Positions 47,352-54,898 of a DNA stretch of 64,000 nucleotides are shown here, piece by piece (position 1 is the stretch's first letter; each line of letters begins with the position of its first letter). Under the pieces are notes generated by a model. The model searched no databases. It was given only the letters and a program-made list of their open reading frames with translations, and was not told where the DNA came from. The translations under genes and the position numbers were made by a program. This stretch comes from Seohaeicola saemankumensis (GTDB lineage: Bacteria > Pseudomonadota > Alphaproteobacteria > Rhodobacterales > Rhodobacteraceae): the NCBI RefSeq assembly GCF_020171285.1, contig NZ_JAIUZI010000013.1:78179-142178 (forward strand). Direction: 5' to 3'.

Positions 47352-48046
47352 TCCGGGTTCCCGATGGTCAGCGCGATGGGGTCCAGCCCATCAATGCCGC
47401 CGGTGATCTGGTCGCCGGGCACCACCGGGCCGACGCCGGCGGGGGTGCCGGTCATGATCAGGTCGCCGGGCTGCAGATGGTAGAACTTGGACAGGTCGGC
47501 GACGATTTCGGCGACGCTGTGGATCAGGTCGCTGATGTGGGCGTCCTGCCTGACCTCGCCATTGACCTCGAGGTGGATGCGCTGCGGGCCGGGAGCGCCG
47601 AAGGCGGCGGATTTGGTCAGCGGCGCAAAAACGGCCGAGCCTTCGACATCCTTGCCCAGGTCCCAGGGCCGCTGTTTTGACCGCGCCACCAGTTGCAGGT
47701 CGCGCCGGGTCATGTCCAGGCCGCAGCCATAGGCATAGATCGCCGCCGCGCCTTCATCGACCGAACAGCGGAACACCGGCGCGCCGATAGCGATGACCAG
47801 TTCCATCTCGTAGTGAAAGTTCTCGGTGCCGGGCGGGTACGGCAGGGTCGCGCCGCTGGCCAGCGTCGCGGCCGGGCTTTTGGTAAAGTAGAACGGCGCC
47901 TCGCGATCGACCTCGACCCCCATTTCGGCGGCATGGGCCGCGTAGTTGCGCCCGACGCAAAAGATGCGGTGCACCGGGTATGCAGCGGTCTCGCCCGCGA
48001 CGGGGACGGAATAGACCTTGGGGGCGTCAAACAGATATTGGCTCAT
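47348..48046 (-). CDS. Fumarylpyruvate hydrolase (FAA hydrolase family)
   Basis: The 232-residue protein has the FAH fold: IFCVGRNYAAHAAEMGVEVD, the metal-binding NFHYEMELVIAIG (E-x-E), YGCGLDMTRRDLQLVARSKQ and DLIMTGTPAGVGPVVPGD. The close NagK-like sequence and operon with gentisate dioxygenase and GST isomerase point to hydrolysis of fumarylpyruvate to fumarate and pyruvate. Overlaps of 4 bases on both sides. Confidence 0.92.
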   Translation of the reverse strand: MSQYLFDAPKVYSVPVAGETAAYPVHRIFCVGRNYAAHAAEMGVEVDREAPFYFTKSPAATLASGATLPYPPGTENFHYEMELVIAIGAPVFRCSVDEGAAAIYAYGCGLDMTRRDLQLVARSKQRPWDLGKDVEGSAVFAPLTKSAAFGAPGPQRIHLEVNGEVRQDAHISDLIHSVAEIVADLSKFYHLQPGDLIMTGTPAGVGPVVPGDQITGGIDGLDPIALTIGNPE

Positions 48047-49080
48047 TTCGCGCGTTCCTCGTAGTATCCTAGTTTGTCTTGCAATGGCCGGTCGTGGACC
48101 CGCACCAGATAGGTGTCATCGGCCGCCGCGATGCGGATGTCGGCAAAGACGGGGGCGGTAAACGTGTCCTTGGGGCCGAATTCGATGGTCTGGAAGTTGA
48201 TCCGGGCAGTGCCGCGCCCCTTGACCACGTGGAAGGCTGCAGAAGAGGAGCGCAGCGGCGGGTTATCCACCTGACCCGCGCCGATCCGCATGGCGGTAAA
48301 GCCCATGGTCGGCAACACGTCGGCGCCGGTTTCGGGGTTCACGTAATCCAGCTCGGCCACGTCACCGTCGGTGTAGGCGGCCATTTCGTTCAGCACCGCC
48401 TCGGTCCGCGTCCAGGGGTAGCGCATCATCGGGTAGCGGCGGGTGCCGGCGCCATGCTTGCGGGTGGGGGCGAGGCCCGAGGACAGGTATTCGACCTGGC
48501 TGGCGTCGGGGCGGTTGCGCTGCGCCTGCAGCGGGCCTTCGGTGGCATAAGACCCTTCGAGATAGACGAACAGCGGCAGGTCGAGCGCGTCGAGCCAGAC
48601 CACCGGTTCGCTGCCCTCGTGGCCGTGGTCGTGCCATTCGCCGCCGGGCGTCAGCACCAGGTCGCCCTCTTCCATCGGCAGTTTCTCACCATCGACGACG
48701 GTATAGCCGCCCTTGCCCTCGACCACGATGCGCACGGCCGAAGGGGTATGCACATGCGCCGGCGCGGTTTCGCCCGGCAGCAACAGCTGCAGCCCGAGGT
48801 AGATCGAGGCGGTGGCCTGCATCGCCCCTGCCCCGCGACCGGGATCAGAGAGCACCAGCACCCGGCGTTCGGCCTTTTCCACCGGGGTCAGCTCGCCCGC
48901 GCGCTGCAGCAGGGGGCGGATCGCGGCATAGCTCCAGAAGCCGGGTCGGGTCACCGGGTTCGGCGCGCCGTGCGGCAGCACGTTGCGCATCATCGGCCAG
49001 AGCGGTGCGACGCCCGCCGCCGTCATGTCGGCCCGATAGTCTTCGGGCAGTTCCTCAAGGGTTCCCAGTTGCTCTGACAT
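48043..49080 (-). CDS. Gentisate 1,2-dioxygenase
   Basis: The 345-residue bicupin Fe(II) enzyme opens gentisate between C1 and C2 to maleylpyruvate. The first cupin has the iron-ligand motif GETAPAHVHTPSAVRIVVEG and LVLTPGGEWHDHGHEG; the second cupin (SAAFHVVKGRGTARI) lacks the full ligand set, as is usual. I set the start at ATG 49080 (MSEQLGTLEELPEDYRADM). It leads the unit dioxygenase-hydrolase-isomerase. A 21-base palindrome lies 30 bases upstream. Confidence 0.92.
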   Translation of the reverse strand: MSEQLGTLEELPEDYRADMTAAGVAPLWPMMRNVLPHGAPNPVTRPGFWSYAAIRPLLQRAGELTPVEKAERRVLVLSDPGRGAGAMQATASIYLGLQLLLPGETAPAHVHTPSAVRIVVEGKGGYTVVDGEKLPMEEGDLVLTPGGEWHDHGHEGSEPVVWLDALDLPLFVYLEGSYATEGPLQAQRNRPDASQVEYLSSGLAPTRKHGAGTRRYPMMRYPWTRTEAVLNEMAAYTDGDVAELDYVNPETGADVLPTMGFTAMRIGAGQVDNPPLRSSSAAFHVVKGRGTARINFQTIEFGPKDTFTAPVFADIRIAAADDTYLVRVHDRPLQDKLGYYEERAK

Positions 49081-49109
49081 CGCGCTCCTCCTTCGTCGAC
49101 TTATAGAGT

Positions 49110-49130
49110 GTATGCTTATCATAAGCATAC
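49110..49130 (-). promoter_or_regulatory. Perfect palindrome upstream of gentisate dioxygenase
   Basis: GTATGCTTAT, one central base, then ATAAGCATAC: a perfect 10-bp inverted repeat at 30-50 bases before the gentisate dioxygenase start. The sequence differs from the two MarR-candidate sites, so a separate regulator (GntR, IclR or another MarR) is likely. No adjacent regulator gene is visible. Confidence 0.6.
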
Positions 49131-49237
49131 CTGTCAATTCCTCGGGCCATTTTTGACCCGCCCGCGGATCTGTCATCGTTTCCAGGACCTTGGCGCCGCA
49201 TCGGCCGGCTGCCGCCGGGGCGGCACCCGAATCGCGG

Positions 49238-49675
49238 CTATGCCAGCAGCACCGCCATGCGGCGCAGCGCCAGCTCGTAGCCCTGCACGCCAAAGCCCGC
49301 GATCACCCCGTCGGCGCGCAGCGAGACATAGGAATGGTGGCGGAAACTCTCGCGCTTGTGCACGTTGGAGATATGCACCTCGAGCACCGGACCGTCAAAG
49401 GCGTTCAACGCGTCCAGAATGGCAACCGAAGTATGGGTGTAAGCGGCCGGATTGATGATGATCCCGGCGGCCAGGTCGCGGGCGCGGTGGATCGTATCGA
49501 TGATCTCGCCCTCGTGGTTGGACTGGAACAGCTCGGTGACATGGCCAAGGTCCTGCGCCAGCGCGGCGCAGCTGCGCGCCACATCGTCGAGCGTGTCGTG
49601 GCCGTAGATCTCGGGCTGGCGTTTGCCCAGCAGGTTCAGGTTGGGCCCGTTCAGGATATAGATCGGTTTGGCCAT
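49238..49675 (-). CDS. aroQ: 3-Dehydroquinate dehydratase, type II
   Basis: The 145-residue enzyme converts 3-dehydroquinate to 3-dehydroshikimate. Motifs: ILNGPNLNLLGKRQPEIYG (catalytic Tyr and flexible loop Arg), IINPAAYTHTSVAILDAL, and EVHISNVHKRESFRHHS with the catalytic His. The start is ATG 49675. It may serve biosynthesis or quinate catabolism; it is not in a shikimate operon here. Confidence 0.95.
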   Translation of the reverse strand: MAKPIYILNGPNLNLLGKRQPEIYGHDTLDDVARSCAALAQDLGHVTELFQSNHEGEIIDTIHRARDLAAGIIINPAAYTHTSVAILDALNAFDGPVLEVHISNVHKRESFRHHSYVSLRADGVIAGFGVQGYELALRRMAVLLA

Positions 49676-49740
49676 CGGGTGCCTCTCGTGCGGTTTGGCG
49701 CACCCTAGGAGGGCGGGTGCGGCTTGGCAAGCGGGGGCCT

Positions 49741-49900
49741 CCGGCGGGAGTATTTGCGGAAGAGATGAAAGGGGGGGGAGGCGCATCCCCGAGGCGCGTG
49801 GCGGCGATTTTGTGGAACCGGGTCAGGGGCGCGCAACCGCAGCGCGCGGTTTACCGCGGGCTGCCGGGCCCAACAGGGCGCGGCATCGTCAGATGCCGCA
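49741..49900. repeat. Rhodobacterales-type intergenic repeat (copy 2, extended)
   Basis: The inverted core GAGTATTTGCGGAAGAGATG is at 49748-49767. About 90 bases away are TTGGGCCCGGCAGC (minus strand, 49860-49873) and the hairpin GCGGCATC/GATGCCGC (49880-49899), which also occur in copy 3. The hairpin lies just after the kynA stop, so it may help end that transcript. Confidence 0.6.
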
Positions 49901-49917
49901 GGGCCTGGCGGGAGCGC

Positions 49918-50751
49918 TCAGAGTTCGCCGCGCAGATCCCAGAGTTCGGGGAAGAGTTCGACCTCGAGCATCTTGCGCAGGTAGGGGACGCCGCTGGTGC
50001 CGCCGGTGCCGCGCTTGATGCCGATCACCCGTTCGACGGTGGTGACGTGGTTAAAGCGCCAGCGGCGGAAGTAGTCCTCGAGATCGACCAGCTTTTCGGC
50101 CAGCTCGTAAAGACCCCAGTATTTGTGCGGGTCGCGGTAGACCTCGGCCCAGGCCGCGACCACATCGGCGTCGAGACGATGCGGCGATGTCATGCGGTAG
50201 CAGTCGGGATCGAATTCCCGGCCAGTGCCCTGCGCCAGCGCGTCGAGGGCGACGTGGTAGAGCGACGGCGTCTCCAGTTCGGCCTGTAGCACCGCAAAAA
50301 GATCGGGGCGGTGTTCATGCACCTTCAAGAGCGCGGTGTTGCGGTTGCCCAGAACATATTCGATCAGCCGGTACTGATGCGACTGGAACCCCGAGGACTG
50401 GCCCAGCGCGTTGCGGAAGGTGGTATAGTCGGACGGGGTCATGGTGCGCAGCACGTCCCAGGCCGAGTTCAGCTGATCGAAGATCCGGGCCACCCGCGTC
50501 AGCATCTTGAAGGCGGGGCGGAAGTCGGCAGTCTTGAGCAAGTCGCGCGCGGCGTTGAGTTCGTGCAGGGCCAGCCGCATCCAGAGTTCGCTGGTCTGGT
50601 GCTGGATGATGAACAGCATTTCGTCATGGGCATCCGACAGGGTGGTCTGCGCGGACAGGATGCGGTCGATCTGGAGGTAATCGCCATAGCTCATGTCCTT
50701 GGCAAAGGACATCTGCGCGCCGTCACGGGCGGGGTCGTAGGCATCGGTCAA
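49918..50751 (-). CDS. kynA: Tryptophan 2,3-dioxygenase
   Basis: The 277-residue heme enzyme oxidises L-tryptophan to N-formylkynurenine. Conserved blocks: FIIQHQTSELWMRLALHE (substrate-binding and distal His), SSGFQSHQYRLIEYVLGNRN, and RRWRFNHVTTVERVIGIKRG with the heme-ligand His, then GTGGTSGVPYLRK. It overlaps the upstream hydrolase gene by 4 bases. Confidence 0.96.
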   Translation of the reverse strand: MTDAYDPARDGAQMSFAKDMSYGDYLQIDRILSAQTTLSDAHDEMLFIIQHQTSELWMRLALHELNAARDLLKTADFRPAFKMLTRVARIFDQLNSAWDVLRTMTPSDYTTFRNALGQSSGFQSHQYRLIEYVLGNRNTALLKVHEHRPDLFAVLQAELETPSLYHVALDALAQGTGREFDPDCYRMTSPHRLDADVVAAWAEVYRDPHKYWGLYELAEKLVDLEDYFRRWRFNHVTTVERVIGIKRGTGGTSGVPYLRKMLEVELFPELWDLRGEL

Positions 50752-51584
50752 GTGGTCTCTCCCAACAGGGTTTGCAACAGCGGGCTGCCGGGCTGGCCCA
50801 GTGCGCGGACAACGGTGAAATGGTTCATCTCCGGCTCGTAGACATCGCGCACGGGCGCGCCATGGCTCTGCCAGGCTTCGGTGATCAGGCGGGTCTGGCG
50901 CAGGAATTCGGGGCGCTCGGCGGCGCCGACCCAGAAGGTGGCGGGGGACTGCGACGGCGCCAGCAGCGCCGGGCTTTCGGTGGCGGCCTCGGCGGCGTCC
51001 AGCTGCAGGGTCTCGTTCATCGCCGCCAGCAGCAGCGGGCGCAGGTCGTGCACGCCGCTGAGCGAGACCGTGTGGGCGATGCGGCCGGCCACATCGCCCT
51101 GCAGCGGGGTGGCGGCGCAGATCATCCGCGACACCAGATGCCCCCCCGCCGAATGGCCGATCAGCCGGACCGGGCCGTCGACATGGCCGGCGGCAAAGCG
51201 GATCGCGGCGGCGATTTCGGTGGTGATCCGGCTGATGCGGGCCTCGGGGGCGAGCGTGTAACTGGGCATGGCGACGGCCCAGCCCGAGGCCAGGGGGCCG
51301 GCGGCCAGATGCGACCAGAAGCTGTTGTCGAGCCGGTGCCAGTAGCCGCCGTGGACAAACACGACCAGGCCGCGCGCCGCCCCCTCGGGCAGGAACAGGT
51401 CCATCCGGTTGCGCGGCGCATCGCCGTAGGCGAGGTTCAGCCGGGCGCGCGCCCGGGCGGACAGATCGTCGCGAAACGCCGCCGCCTGGGTGGCGAAGTT
51501 CGCCACCAGCGCGTCCGAGCCCGGTACATAGCCCGAATTGTCGAATGCATCGGTCCAGTCGATACCGCTGTGCGTGGCGGTCAT
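50748..51584 (-). CDS. Alpha/beta hydrolase, probable kynurenine formamidase
   Basis: The 278-residue hydrolase has the oxyanion motif FVHGGYWHRLDNSFWSHLAA and the nucleophile elbow RLIGHSAGGHLVSRM. The HGGYW block and the overlap with kynA fit an arylformamidase of the alpha/beta type that releases kynurenine and formate. It is not the metal-dependent KynB fold. No kynureninase gene is visible in the window. Confidence 0.85.
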   Translation of the reverse strand: MTATHSGIDWTDAFDNSGYVPGSDALVANFATQAAAFRDDLSARARARLNLAYGDAPRNRMDLFLPEGAARGLVVFVHGGYWHRLDNSFWSHLAAGPLASGWAVAMPSYTLAPEARISRITTEIAAAIRFAAGHVDGPVRLIGHSAGGHLVSRMICAATPLQGDVAGRIAHTVSLSGVHDLRPLLLAAMNETLQLDAAEAATESPALLAPSQSPATFWVGAAERPEFLRQTRLITEAWQSHGAPVRDVYEPEMNHFTVVRALGQPGSPLLQTLLGETT

Positions 51585-51772
51585 GTCCCTATCCTCCCCC
51601 TGCTGGAAACCGGCCTGACCCTAGGCCCGGCGCGCGGGGCGCACAAGCGGGCGCGAAGAAGCAGGACAAGTTGTCCTACATCAAGTTGCGGATGCGGGTT
51701 TGCACGGTATGCTCTGGTGTACCAACGCATTCATCGCCCGCCCGGACCTGCGGCGGGTCAAAGGACCGGTTC

Positions 51773-52603
51773 ATGAGCAAACCCTGTATCCTGTGCTGCG
51801 CGATCACCGGCAGCGTTCCCACCAAGGCCGACAACCCGGCGGTGCCGATTTCGATAAGCGAACAGATCGAAAGCAGCCATGCGGCGGTCGAGGCCGGGGC
51901 CAGCATCATCCACGCTCATGTGCGCAATGCCGATGAAACGCCCACCTCGGACCCCGAGAAATTCGCCGCGCTCAAAGAGGGGCTGGAAAAGCACTGCCCC
52001 GGCGTGGTGATCCAGTTTTCCACCGGTGGCCGGTCGGGCGCCGGTCAGGCGCGCGGCGGGATGCTGCCGCTGCGGCCGGACATGGCGTCGCTGTCGGTCG
52101 GGTCGAACAACTTTCCCACCCGCGTGTACGAGAACCCGCCCGATCTGGTCGACTGGCTGTCCTCGGAGATGGTGAAATACGAGATCACCCCCGAGATCGA
52201 AGCCTTTGACCTCAGCCATATCCTGCAGGCGATCCGGCTGAACGGCGAGGGGCGGCTCTATGGCAAGCTCTACGTGCAGTTCGTCATGGGGGTGAAAAAC
52301 GCCATGCCCTGCGACCGCGCGGTGTTCGATTTCTATGTCGACATCATGAAGGCGCGGGCGCCAGAGGCCGAATGGTGCGCCGCCGGGATCGGCGCCAACC
52401 AGATCGTGGTCAACGAATGGGCCATTGCGGCGGGCGGCCATACCCGCGCCGGTCTGGAAGACAACGTGCGGCTGGACCGCAACACGCTGGCCCCGTCGAA
52501 CGCCGCGCTGATCCGCCGCGCGGCGGATCTCTGCGCCAAATACGACAGGCCGGTCGCCACCCCGGCGCAAACCCGCGAAATTCTCGGCCTAAGGCCCATC
52601 TGA
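51773..52603 (+). CDS. Beta-keto acid cleavage enzyme (BKACE, former DUF849)
   Basis: The 276-residue zinc TIM-barrel enzyme belongs to the Kce family, which cleaves a beta-keto acid with acetyl-CoA to give acetoacetate and an acyl-CoA. Zinc ligands are visible as IIHAHVR (His47, His49) and Glu229 in GHTRAGLEDNVRL. It is about 30 residues shorter than many family members. The start is ATG 51773 after AAAGGACC. A Usp gene follows after 13 bases. A BKACE acts on an aryl-beta-keto substrate in the Agrobacterium hydroxycinnamate pathway, and this gene lies 8.5 kb from a similar operon; the link is inference. Confidence 0.87.
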   Translation: MSKPCILCCAITGSVPTKADNPAVPISISEQIESSHAAVEAGASIIHAHVRNADETPTSDPEKFAALKEGLEKHCPGVVIQFSTGGRSGAGQARGGMLPLRPDMASLSVGSNNFPTRVYENPPDLVDWLSSEMVKYEITPEIEAFDLSHILQAIRLNGEGRLYGKLYVQFVMGVKNAMPCDRAVFDFYVDIMKARAPEAEWCAAGIGANQIVVNEWAIAAGGHTRAGLEDNVRLDRNTLAPSNAALIRRAADLCAKYDRPVATPAQTREILGLRPI

Positions 52604-52616
52604 AGGACTCCCAGAC

Positions 52617-53435
52617 ATGAGCATCAAGAACATCCTGTGCGCCTATAGCGGCGAATCCGCAAAGAGCAGCGGGTTGCATCACGCGATCCGGCTGGCGCAG
52701 CATCACGGCGCCTGGCTGACCGGGGTGATCCCGCATGGCCGCCCGTTTCTGGAATCGCGGTTTGCCGGCCAGGTGACCGACGACATCCTGCGCACCCTGC
52801 AAGAGGCCGACGACCAGCACATCGCCGGGATTCGCGCCCGGTTCGCCGAAGAGGTCGCCGCCGCCGGGCTGAGCGAGCGCAGCGAATTCGTCGAGCTGGA
52901 CACCCGGGGCGGCGATTCCGTCGAGGCCTTTGCCCGCGGGTTCGACCAGGTGGTGGCGGGGGTCCACACGGACGTGGCCAGCGCCGGGCACCTGTCGGCC
53001 CATCCCGACCAGATCGCCCTGACCAGCGGCCGCCCGGTTCTGGTGGTGCCGGACGGTTATGAAAGCGAAGGCCTGGCCGACCACGCCATCGTGGCCTGGG
53101 ACGGCAAGCGGTCGGCGGCGCGCGCGTTGGGCGATGCGATGCCGATCCTCGAAGAAAAGGCCAGCGTGACCATCCTGACGGTTGGCTCGTCGCCGGTTCA
53201 CGGGGTCGACCGGATCGTGCAGAACCTGCACCGCCACGGGATCAGCGCCGAGCATCTGAACAAGCCGCGCCACAAGACGGTGGCGCACACGCTGCTGGAA
53301 ACCGCCGACGAGATCGGCGCCAAGCTGATCGTGATGGGCGCCTTTGAACATTCCAAATTTCACCACGACCTGCTGGGCGGGGTGACCACCGACGTGATGC
53401 GCGACGCCAAGGTGCCGGTGTTCATGTCGCACTGA
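52617..53435 (+). CDS. Tandem universal stress protein
   Basis: The 272-residue protein has two Usp-like halves; the C-terminal half carries DHAIVAWDGKRSAARALGDA and KLIVMGAFEHSKFHHDLLGG. The last segment (G-x-x-x-x-x-x-x-x-G-G-V-T) is close to the ATP-binding pattern. It is co-transcribed with the BKACE gene. Role in stress survival is general. Confidence 0.87.
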   Translation: MSIKNILCAYSGESAKSSGLHHAIRLAQHHGAWLTGVIPHGRPFLESRFAGQVTDDILRTLQEADDQHIAGIRARFAEEVAAAGLSERSEFVELDTRGGDSVEAFARGFDQVVAGVHTDVASAGHLSAHPDQIALTSGRPVLVVPDGYESEGLADHAIVAWDGKRSAARALGDAMPILEEKASVTILTVGSSPVHGVDRIVQNLHRHGISAEHLNKPRHKTVAHTLLETADEIGAKLIVMGAFEHSKFHHDLLGGVTTDVMRDAKVPVFMSH

Positions 53436-53489
53436 CGGCGGCTCCGGCGCCGCCCTGCGGGGCGACGCCGGCGGGTCCGGTTACACGGA

Positions 53490-54026
53490 TTACACGGCGC
53501 CGGTGTATTCGCCGCGCGCCGGGTAGTCGTTCTTGATCGCGAAATCGAGCGCGCCGACCAGTTCCGAAAAATGCGGCCGCACAAACGGCATGGTCTGGAC
53601 CGAGCCGTAATAGAGATGCTGTTCCGGCGTCACCATGAACAGGCCGGGCTCGGAAAACAGATCCGGCTCCTCGATCCCGATCGAGGTCTTGCCGCGCGAG
53701 GTGGAGATATAAAGCCCCCATTCGCGCGCCTTGGCCAGCGGCAGGTCATAGGCAAAGCGCAGGCCCTTGGCCTCGATTTTCTCGGCCATGGCGCGGGTGC
53801 GTTGCTCGCCGTCTGAACTGATGGCGATGGTGGCCACGCCCCGGTCGGCAAAGTCCTGCACCCGCTTTTCGAACTCGGTGAGGTAGGTGGCGCAGATCGG
53901 GCAGTGCAGGCCCCGGTAGAAACAGATCACCGTCCCGCGTTCGGCGGTTTCGGTGGACAGGTCAAAGGTGCCGTGATCCAGGGTGGGCAGGGTCAGGCCG
54001 GGGGTTTTCTGGCGGGGGATGAGCAT
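53490..54026 (-). CDS. AhpC/TSA family peroxiredoxin-like protein
   Basis: The 178-residue thioredoxin-fold protein has an active-site C-x-x-C in CFYRGLHCPICATYLTEF, which fits a peroxiredoxin-like or thiol reductase family (AhpC/TSA). The start is ATG 54026 (MLIPRQKTPGL). It is divergent from an AraC regulator with a 91-base spacer and likely controlled by it. Confidence 0.87.
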   Translation of the reverse strand: MLIPRQKTPGLTLPTLDHGTFDLSTETAERGTVICFYRGLHCPICATYLTEFEKRVQDFADRGVATIAISSDGEQRTRAMAEKIEAKGLRFAYDLPLAKAREWGLYISTSRGKTSIGIEEPDLFSEPGLFMVTPEQHLYYGSVQTMPFVRPHFSELVGALDFAIKNDYPARGEYTGAV

Positions 54027-54117
54027 GTGTGTCTCCTGAGTGTTACGGGTTGCACCAAGGATAGCCTGCAATTATGGTCGGATTTATCCGATTATTCCGA
54101 CACAAACACCGATATCC

Positions 54118-54843
54118 ATGCGCATAGACCGTCTGACCACCCTGATGAAGCGTTTTCAGCTGAGCGTTCGGCCCGCCCCCGAGGCAGCGGCGACATTGCT
54201 GGTGACGGCCTGCGGCAACGGCGACCCGGCGCAGGTGATCTTTGGCTCGGGCGCGCAGGCGCAGGCGACGGGACCGATCCTGATTTCCGCCCGTGTCGAC
54301 TGGGGCGGCACTGCCAACCCGCTGATGGCGGCGCTGCCGGGGCATGTGACGCTGGATCTCTGCGACGATCCCGAGGCCGCCAGCCTGGTCGGGCTGATGC
54401 TGGCGGAACTCAGGGCGCAGCGCTGCGGCGTCGATTCGGTGATCGACCGGCTCGGCGAGGTGCTGATCGTGCGGATGCTGCGCGCCCGGATCGAGGCGGG
54501 CTCGGCGCAGCCGGGCGTGCTGGCGGGGCTGGCCGACCCGCGACTGAGCCGCGCCATCGTGGCGATCCACGACGCCCCTGGCCGCGACTGGCGCAACGAG
54601 GACCTGGCGCAGGAGGCCGGGCTGTCGCTGAGCCGCTTTGCCGAGACCTTTCTGGCCACGGTGGGCGAAACGCCGGCCTCTTACCTGCGCCGCTGGCGGC
54701 TGACGCTGGCGCGGCAGGATCTGGAACGCGGCGACCGGGTCGAGCAGGTGGCGCGGCGCTATGGCTACCGCTCGCCCGATGGTTTTGCCCGCGCGTTCCG
54801 CAAGCGGTTCGGCGTCAAACCGCTGGCACTGCGCGCGGGCTAG
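54118..54843 (+). CDS. AraC family transcriptional regulator
   Basis: The 241-residue protein has an N-terminal cupin-type sensor domain and a C-terminal double helix-turn-helix (about 140-238: DLAQEAGLSLSRFAETFLAT, VAR-type RRYGYRSPDGFARAFRKRFG). The start ATG 54118 gives MRIDRLTTLMKRFQL; the longer frame reaches into the promoter. Its divergence from the peroxiredoxin gene suggests control of it. Confidence 0.9.
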   Translation: MRIDRLTTLMKRFQLSVRPAPEAAATLLVTACGNGDPAQVIFGSGAQAQATGPILISARVDWGGTANPLMAALPGHVTLDLCDDPEAASLVGLMLAELRAQRCGVDSVIDRLGEVLIVRMLRARIEAGSAQPGVLAGLADPRLSRAIVAIHDAPGRDWRNEDLAQEAGLSLSRFAETFLATVGETPASYLRRWRLTLARQDLERGDRVEQVARRYGYRSPDGFARAFRKRFGVKPLALRAG

Positions 54844-54849
54844 GCGCGC

Positions 54850-54892
54850 AAGAATTTTCGAAAATTCTTGCCAAAATTCTTCAAAGAATTTT
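54850..54892. terminator. Two AT-rich palindromes between convergent genes
   Basis: AAGAATTTTCGAAAATTCTT (54850-54869) is a perfect 20-base palindrome. AAAATTCTT-CA-AAGAATTTT (54873-54892) is a second one built from the same half. They lie just after the AraC stop and 6 bases beyond the dehalogenase stop, so a bidirectional terminator is the likeliest role. Confidence 0.7.
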
Positions 54893-54898
54893 GCCCGC

